A stretch of 11,704 bases of DNA from contig DNGI01000338.1 of NCBI GenBank assembly GCA_003486645.1, positions 1-11,704 on the forward strand, in the 5' to 3' direction. Origin of the DNA: Cyanobacteria bacterium UBA11370 (GTDB lineage Bacteria > Cyanobacteriota > Cyanobacteriia > Cyanobacteriales > Coleofasciculaceae). The notes beneath the pieces are model-generated. The model worked only from the letters and a program-made list of their open reading frames with translations, did no database searches and had not been told where the DNA came from. A program made the position numbers and the translations under genes. Shown here in pieces: positions 7,597-11,704 of the stretch (positions are counted from its first letter, which is position 1; each line of letters starts with the position of its first letter).

Positions 7597-7632
7597 AAAG
7601 CCATCTGTAAAGCCATCTGTAAAGCCATCTGT
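7597..7632. repeat. 12-bp tandem repeat, three exact copies
   Basis: AAAGCCATCTGT is repeated three times without a mismatch (7597-7608, 7609-7620, 7621-7632). It starts 29 bp after the sppA stop codon and lies about 70 bp before tRNA-Thr. No function is evident. Confidence 0.9.
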
Positions 7633-7684
7633 GAGTCGGTCGGGAATTTTGTCGCCAAAGGGAGGCGATCGCTCCAGAATTTGC

Positions 7685-7690
7685 TATGCT
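7685..7690 (+). promoter_or_regulatory. Possible -10 box of the tRNA-Thr gene
   Basis: TATGCT lies 10 bp upstream of the tRNA 5' end and matches the sigma-70 -10 hexamer at four positions. No convincing -35 hexamer is visible; a HIP1 site (7665-7672) lies in that area. Weak support. Confidence 0.35.
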
Positions 7691-7700
7691 AGCTTTAGTT

Positions 7701-7772
7701 GCTGGTGTAGCTCAGGGGTAGAGCAGCTGATTTGTAATCAGCCGGTCGCAAGTTCAAATCTTGTCACCAGCT
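7701..7772 (+). tRNA. trnT-UGU: tRNA-Thr, anticodon UGU
   Basis: The 72-nt sequence folds into a full cloverleaf. The acceptor GCTGGTG pairs with CACCAGC (7765-7771). The D arm is GCTC/GAGC (7710-7724). The anticodon stem GCTGA/TCAGC encloses loop TTTGTAA, with anticodon TGT at 7733-7735. The T arm GCAAG/CTTGT holds loop TTCAAAT, with one G·U pair. The discriminator base is T (7772). CCA is not encoded and must be added after transcription. It reads ACA and, by wobble, other threonine codons. Confidence 0.96.
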
Positions 7773-8364
7773 TGGTAAAACTGTCTTTGTGTGAATCTTT
7801 CTTCGCTAAAGTGCCAGTCCCTTAAGAGGTATTGACAAAAATTACCTGCTGTGCATAGCTGGGAAAAAGCTCTGTTTTATCCCCAATTGTAGGCTTGTTA
7901 TTCACTAAGTCCATACTTCAGATAGATGAGAAAGAGAACAGGACTGATTAAAGTTACATTGATCGTTAGTACCTAAAGATTGTACAAAAGCATGGTCGAG
8001 AAACCCAAGCACGGAATGCCAGGGTACTTCCACGGCTTGCAATACACCTGAACGTTAGTTTTTCGCATATTTGACGCGCCCTTAAGGCTTGAAAAACCGA
8101 TAGAGGGCTTTTCCAATACCTGCTGAAAGAGAATTTCTAAGCTTTAAAAGCAATAACAATTATTGCCGAAGTTAGCTTGAAAAATTCTTCTACTTATTAA
8201 CTCGTTCTCCTAAATTTTTGTACGCTATAGCCAGTCTAAATGATTTGTAAAATACCTCTTCCTTGTCTCCCTTGTCTCCCTTGTCTTTCCTTGTTCACGA
8301 ATCAAATAAACTAGCTATAGAACTTTGGTTGGGGCTAATTATCGATTTTATTGGAGTTTCATAG
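7773..8364. other. 592-bp gene-poor region upstream of glgX
   Basis: No gene with a plausible start, ribosome-binding site and length is visible on either strand. The stretch holds a small stem CAATAA-CAA-TTATTG (8151-8165), a 9-bp tandem repeat (8261-8287) and, just before glgX, the ribosome-binding site GGAG. A minus-strand open stretch of 49 codons (7905-8054) has ordinary protein-like composition but no start codon. It could be a gene remnant. The glgX promoter must lie in the right part, but I could not pick it out. Confidence 0.4.
8261..8287. repeat. 9-bp tandem repeat CCTTGTCTC, three copies
   Basis: CCTTGTCTC at 8261-8269 and 8270-8278, and CCTTGTCTT at 8279-8287, are followed by a degenerate TCCTTGTTC. 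This is pyrimidine-rich simple-sequence DNA in the glgX upstream region. Confidence 0.85.
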
Positions 8365-10494
8365 ATGTATATCGCAACACTCTGGCCGGGTAAAGTTTAT
8401 CCCCTAGGGGCAACTTGGGATGGCAAAGGTACAAACTTCGCCTTATTCAGTGAAAATGCAACGGCGGTTGAGTTGTGTTTATTTGATAAAGATGATCAAG
8501 AAACACGCATAGAACTGACTGAAGTCAGCAACTTTGTTTGGCATGGTTATGTGCCAGGGGTAGCACCGGGTCAACGGTATGGATTCCGGGTACATGGGCC
8601 TTATGCACCGAATGAGGGTCATCGTTTCAACCCGAATAAACTAGTGATTGATCCCTATGCCAAAGCCCTTGATGGTGAAGTTGGAAATGGGGCTGAACTG
8701 TTTGGTTATTCTTGGGACGATCCTGAAGAAGATTTATCGTTTTCTGAGTTAGATAATGCCCATTTAATGCCGAAGTGTGTGGTTGTTGATCAGTCCTTTG
8801 ATTGGGGTGATGACCAACCGCTTAAGACACCCTGGCACGAAACAATTATCTATGAAACTCATGTCAAGGGTTTTACTAAGTTGCATCCGGATATCCCGGA
8901 AGAATTACAGGGAACCTATGCGGGACTGGCGCACCCAGCAGCGATCGCGCATCTTCAAGCGATAGGAATTACAGCGGTTGAACTATTACCAACTCATCAT
9001 TTTCTCTCTAATCCTGGACACCTGGTAGATAAGGGATTAAAAAATTACTGGGGCTACGATTCGATTAATTATTTTGCTCCCCATTGTGCTTACAGTGCAG
9101 ATCGGGTTCCAGGGGGACAGGTTAATGAATTTAAGGAAATGGTTAAGGCGTTACATTTTGCCGGAATTGAAGTAATTCTGGATGTGGTCTATAACCATAC
9201 TGGAGAAGGAAATCACTTAGGTCCAACTCTATCCTTGCGTGGGATTGATAATGCGGCCTATTACCGTTTGGTAGACTCTGATCCACGCTACTACATGGAC
9301 TTTACCGGGTGCGGAAATTCTCTGAATGTGCGCCATCCGCAAGTGTTGAAATTAATCATGGATAGTCTGCGGTATTGGGTGACAGAAATGCACGTGGATG
9401 GGTTCCGCTTTGATTTAGCTTCAGCGCTAGCACGAGAACTGTATGCAGTTGATAGTTTAGCTGCATTTTTTGATATTATTCACCAAGACCCAGTACTAGC
9501 AGATGTGAAGTTAATTGCTGAACCTTGGGATGTTGGAGATGGGGGTTATCAAGTTGGAAACTTCCCAGTTTTATGGTCGGAATGGAATGGTCGATATCGA
9601 GATACGGTGCGAGATTTTTGGCGGGGTCAAGACAGTACATTAGGTCAATTTGCATACTGTTTTACGGGGAGTCCGGACTTGTATGAAATGAATGGACGCA
9701 GACCGAATGCAAGTATTAATTTCCTTACCGCTCATGATGGCTTTACTTTACAAGATTTAGTGAGCTATAACGAAAAGCATAATGAGGCAAATGGGGAAAA
9801 TAATTGCGACGGTGATAACCACAACCGCTCTTGGAATTGTGGGGCTGAAGGGGAAACGGACGACCCAAATGTGTTACAGTTGCGCGAGAAGTTGCGGCGA
9901 AATTTTCTAGTAACATTGATGCTATCTCAGGGCATCCCGATGTTGTTAGGTGGGGATGAAATGGGGCGCACCCAAAAGGGTAATAATAATGCCTATTGCC
10001 AGGATAATGAACTTTCTTGGTTTGATTGGAATTTACCAGTTGGTAATGCAGATTTATTAAAGTTTACGAGTGAACTGATCTACTTCCGGCGCAAGCATCC
10101 TGTATTTCGGCGACGCAAGTGGTTTCAAGGTCAAGCCATTCATGGTTCAGGGGTGAGTGATATTGGTTGGTTTAATCCGGATGGTAGTGAAATGACGGAG
10201 GAACAATGGCAAGCTGGGTTTGCTAAATCTCTGGCAGTTTTCTTAAATGGAAAAGGGATTACAGCCGTTAGCCCTAAAGGTGAGCGCATTATTGATGATG
10301 ATTTTATCTTATTCTTTAATGCCCACTATGAAATGATTGAATTTAATTTACCAACTGGGTTAAATGATAAGGAGTGGAAGGTTGTGATTGATACCAAGGA
10401 ACCTCGTTTAGTTGACACGGATCAGGTTTTTACAGATGATCAATTAGTGCCAGTAACAGAGCGATCAATTGTTGTACTGTCTTCTCAAGGGTAA
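8365..10494 (+). CDS. glgX: Glycogen debranching enzyme GlgX (isoamylase-type, GH13)
   Basis: Hydrolyses alpha-1,6 branch points of glycogen, freeing short malto-oligosaccharides during breakdown of the carbon store; cytosolic. The 709 residues match the family. An N-terminal CBM48-like domain (about 10-100; [28 protein letters not shown]) precedes a GH13 catalytic barrel. The four GH13 regions are DVVYNH (273-278), DGFRFDLA (345-352, nucleophile Asp350), AEPWDVG (385-391, acid/base Glu386) and TAHDGF (455-460, transition-state Asp458). All catalytic residues are intact. ETHVKGFT (164-171) and [12 protein letters not shown] (228-239) are typical of the isoamylase/GlgX branch. The start is supported by GGAG (8353-8356) eight bases before the ATG and by the conserved N-terminus. 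No other glycogen genes are adjacent, so it is probably transcribed alone. Confidence 0.97.
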   Translation: MYIATLWPGKVYPLGATWDGKGTNFALFSENATAVELCLFDKDDQETRIELTEVSNFVWHGYVPGVAPGQRYGFRVHGPYAPNEGHRFNPNKLVIDPYAKALDGEVGNGAELFGYSWDDPEEDLSFSELDNAHLMPKCVVVDQSFDWGDDQPLKTPWHETIIYETHVKGFTKLHPDIPEELQGTYAGLAHPAAIAHLQAIGITAVELLPTHHFLSNPGHLVDKGLKNYWGYDSINYFAPHCAYSADRVPGGQVNEFKEMVKALHFAGIEVILDVVYNHTGEGNHLGPTLSLRGIDNAAYYRLVDSDPRYYMDFTGCGNSLNVRHPQVLKLIMDSLRYWVTEMHVDGFRFDLASALARELYAVDSLAAFFDIIHQDPVLADVKLIAEPWDVGDGGYQVGNFPVLWSEWNGRYRDTVRDFWRGQDSTLGQFAYCFTGSPDLYEMNGRRPNASINFLTAHDGFTLQDLVSYNEKHNEANGENNCDGDNHNRSWNCGAEGETDDPNVLQLREKLRRNFLVTLMLSQGIPMLLGGDEMGRTQKGNNNAYCQDNELSWFDWNLPVGNADLLKFTSELIYFRRKHPVFRRRKWFQGQAIHGSGVSDIGWFNPDGSEMTEEQWQAGFAKSLAVFLNGKGITAVSPKGERIIDDDFILFFNAHYEMIEFNLPTGLNDKEWKVVIDTKEPRLVDTDQVFTDDQLVPVTERSIVVLSSQG

Positions 10495-10511
10495 GAAGTA
10501 GGGAATGGGAA

Positions 10512-10552
10512 AGAGGAATTTTTATTAGCTTGCTTGTCATTCAAATTCCTCT
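10512..10552 (+). terminator. Possible glgX terminator hairpin
   Basis: AGAGGAATTT (10512-10521) and AAATTCCTCT (10543-10552) are exact 10-bp reverse complements with a 21-nt loop, beginning 18 bp after the glgX stop codon. The position suits an mRNA 3' end, but the stem is AT-rich and is followed by CTCTCC, not a T-run, so intrinsic termination is uncertain. Confidence 0.4.
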
Positions 10553-10596
10553 CTCTCCTCATATCATGTCCGGTTGAATAACTATAAATAAGGATT

Positions 10597-10632
10597 GAGG
10601 GGGAGAGAGGGAGAGAGGGAGAGGGGGAGAAA
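10597..10632 (+). repeat. 36-nt polypurine tract, GAGAGGGA-type tandem repeat
   Basis: An uninterrupted run of A and G built from roughly 8-nt units (GAGAGGGA and variants), bounded by T at both ends. An opposite CT-rich stretch lies 37 bp to the left (about 10547-10560). It is simple-sequence DNA and could form an imperfect hairpin with that stretch. Confidence 0.8.
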
Positions 10633-10824
10633 TTTTATTAAGGGTAATTAGCCGGAGACCATATCACAGTCCACACTCCACACTGTAGAGAGACCTTAGA
10701 TAGATTTAATTGATACGTAACCTTACTCCTAAAGAATGATTCTGGTCTTGTTGGAGAGAGATAAGGTTGTAAATAATGTCAGTTTATCTAGGCCTAAGAC
10801 AGGTAACAACGGAGGAAAAATCCT

Positions 10825-11280
10825 ATGGATATTTTTGAAACCATTAAACACGATCATCGCCAAGTCGAAGAGCTTTTTTCAGAAATTGAGAAGACTAAAG
10901 ACTCGAAAAAGCTATCTAGCCTATTCCATAAAATCTATCAAGAACTCAACTTACACGCCAAAGTTGAAGAGTTAACCTTCTATCCATCAATGCGGGAATA
11001 TGAAGAGACTGAGGAACTCCTTGAAGAAGCGGAAGAGGAACATAATCAAGTCAAAATCCTCTTGGAAGAACTCCAATCTCTTAGCCCTACATCATCTGAA
11101 TTTAAGGAAAAGATTGGCAAACTGAAAACTGCCGTTCAACATCACGTACAGGAAGAAGAAGAGGAAGTCTTTCCCAAAGTTCGTCAGTCTATGAGTGAGG
11201 AAGAACTTGACGAACTGAGTCAAGAGTTTGAGGAAACTAAAAGTAAGCTTCAGAAAGAAATGGCTGGGACGAAAAAATAA
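10825..11280 (+). CDS. Hemerythrin-like HHE cation-binding domain protein
   Basis: Small soluble four-helix-bundle protein expected to hold a di-iron centre; family roles include O2/NO binding, iron handling and stress responses. In its 151 residues the likely metal ligands are His9/His11 (KHDHRQVEELF), His44 and Glu48 (LHAKVEELTFYP), His73 (EEHNQV), and His107 with Glu111 (HHVQEEEEEVFP). The position expected for a second histidine one turn after His73 is Lys77, as in many HHE proteins and unlike canonical O2-carrying hemerythrins. The protein is strongly acidic, with Glu-rich runs at 61-72 and 110-114, and ends in a charged helical tail (124-151). GGAGG (10811-10815) nine bases upstream supports the start. 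It probably has its own transcript and converges on the next gene with 29 bp between stops. The specific role is unknown. Confidence 0.9.
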   Translation: MDIFETIKHDHRQVEELFSEIEKTKDSKKLSSLFHKIYQELNLHAKVEELTFYPSMREYEETEELLEEAEEEHNQVKILLEELQSLSPTSSEFKEKIGKLKTAVQHHVQEEEEEVFPKVRQSMSEEELDELSQEFEETKSKLQKEMAGTKK

Positions 11281-11309
11281 GAAAGCTTAAAAATTTGGAG
11301 GCGCGATCG

Positions 11310-11597
11310 CTATTTTCCGCCGTAATAAAAGGCAATTTCTTTGTCTTTCAGCGGGGCAAAGTCAGCATCGATTAACATTTGATTGAGTTCGTCTTGGGAA
11401 ATATGTTTTGCCCCAATTCGCACTATCCGCGATCGCATGGTATTAGATACGCCGCTACGCTGTCTCCCTGCTTCCAACCCCATCACCTGGTTGTAGAGTT
11501 CCAGTTTTGCCGGGGGAATCGGAGAACCATCAAAATCAATTCCTTTAGCGATCGCCTGATCGATAGCATCGGCACCCAGATTCGTTTCGGAGGACAT
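11310..11597 (-). CDS. Small hypothetical protein, 95 aa
   Basis: I cannot assign a function. From the ATG at 11597 the protein has 95 residues, is soluble and lacks a signal peptide or membrane segment. Visible parts are an acidic N-terminal segment (LGADAIDQAIAKGIDFDG), a Pro-containing turn (SPIPPAKLELYNQV), a basic centre (GRQRSGVSNTMRSRIVRIG) and a C-terminus rich in charged residues ending FYYGGK. The composition looks like a real conserved protein, not a chance frame. The frame stays open upstream to GTG 11645, but a perfect TATAAT on the minus strand (11630-11625) lies between that codon and the ATG, so the ATG is the better start. No Shine-Dalgarno is seen. A HIP1 site overlaps the stop codon by one base. 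Confidence 0.75.
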   Translation of the reverse strand: MSSETNLGADAIDQAIAKGIDFDGSPIPPAKLELYNQVMGLEAGRQRSGVSNTMRSRIVRIGAKHISQDELNQMLIDADFAPLKDKEIAFYYGGK

Positions 11598-11624
11598 AGT
11601 AAGAGGGGTAATGATTACGAAGGT

Positions 11625-11630
11625 ATTATA
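11625..11630 (-). promoter_or_regulatory. Consensus -10 box for the 95-aa gene
   Basis: The minus strand reads TATAAT here, a perfect sigma-70 -10 hexamer, 27 bp upstream of the ATG at 11597. Transcription would start about 20 nt before the ATG. No good -35 hexamer is visible at the usual spacing; TCCACA lies 15 bp further upstream, which is short. Its position excludes GTG 11645 as the start for this transcript. Confidence 0.55.
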
Positions 11631-11683
11631 CCAAGGGCGGATCACTGTGGAAAGCGATACGCCCTCTCAACCTAATACCTGTA

Positions 11684-11704
11684 TGGGCAACCAGGGGCTC
11701 GAAC
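11684..11704 (-). tRNA. Probable 3' end of a tRNA gene running off the right edge (isotype unknown)
   Basis: Read on the minus strand from the edge, the sequence is G-TTCGAGC-CCCTG-GTTGCCC-A. This fits G53, a T-loop with TTCGA at 54-58, the 3' half of a T-stem, a seven-base acceptor 3' strand (its partner would be GGGCAAC) and discriminator A73 at 11684. CCA is not encoded (TAC follows). Only 21 bases are present, so the anticodon and the 5' half cannot be seen. Confidence 0.6.

Larger units (their letters stand above)
10495..10824. other. Intergenic region between glgX and the hemerythrin gene
   Basis: This 330-bp spacer has no credible gene. From left to right it holds a 10-bp inverted repeat after the glgX stop, a CT-rich stretch (about 10547-10560), a motif related to one in the fni-sppA spacer (10561-10587), a 36-nt pure-purine tract (10597-10632) and the ribosome-binding site of the next gene (GGAGG, 10811-10815). 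A small inverted pair ACAGT/ACTGT lies around 10666-10686. The hemerythrin promoter must lie to the right of this but was not resolved. Confidence 0.45.

Noticed and set aside
7631..7825. 64-codon plus-strand open frame over the tRNA-Thr gene
   Set aside because: It runs straight through a perfect tRNA cloverleaf and has no coding support.
7773..8364. Riboswitch or named small RNA upstream of glgX
   Set aside because: I could find no consensus motif or strong conserved-looking stem arrangement for a known class; only weak AT-rich stems are visible.
1..11704. A coherent new multi-gene system or genomic island
   Set aside because: The genes belong to unrelated housekeeping functions, have wide spacing and mixed strands, and are not accompanied by integrase, transposase or defence genes.

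Overview
The window comes from a cyanobacterium, most likely a filamentous or otherwise large-genome one. The HIP1 octamer GCGATCGC occurs at least twelve times (for example 792, 2114, 2970, 3709, 4841, 5346, 7145, 7665, 8941, 11303, 11429, 11548). The intergenic DNA is rich in short tandem repeats, including heptanucleotide arrays. The gene set also fits: a two-partner-secretion exoprotein with the cyanobacterial haemagglutinin N-terminal domain, a type 2 IPP isomerase, a 67K-type SppA and an isoamylase-type GlgX.

Layout. Positions 1-1964 (minus) hold the first 654 codons of a large secreted haemagglutinin-like protein that runs off the left edge. A 396-bp divergent spacer with three small palindromes separates it from an ABC-transporter ATPase (2361-3200, plus). 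That ATPase converges on an NAD(P)-dependent extended SDR/epimerase (3334-4299, minus). The 133 bp between their stop codons is entirely a 33-bp tandem repeat plus a long perfect inverted repeat. Next, all on plus, come fni (IPP isomerase, 4506-5534), sppA (5750-7567), tRNA-Thr(UGU) (7701-7772), a gene-poor 592-bp stretch, glgX (8365-10494) and a hemerythrin-like HHE protein (10825-11280). At the right edge a 95-residue hypothetical protein (11310-11597, minus) lies downstream of what looks like the 3' end of another tRNA gene on the minus strand (11684-11704).

Function. The genes look like unlinked housekeeping functions (isoprenoid interconversion, membrane proteolysis, glycogen breakdown, di-iron protein, translation) and single-gene transcription units, not one pathway. 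I see no operon with tight spacing, no integrase or transposase gene, no CRISPR array and no defence or biosynthetic cluster.

The most noteworthy material is between genes. The fni-sppA spacer has a nested inverted-repeat structure with oppositely oriented heptad arrays, ending six bases before the sppA start codon. A related core motif recurs downstream of glgX, again between simple-sequence tracts of opposite strand polarity. The ABC/SDR spacer is a tandem repeat that runs into a near-perfect hairpin. These look like small non-autonomous repetitive elements. I did not find convincing evidence of a new multi-gene system.
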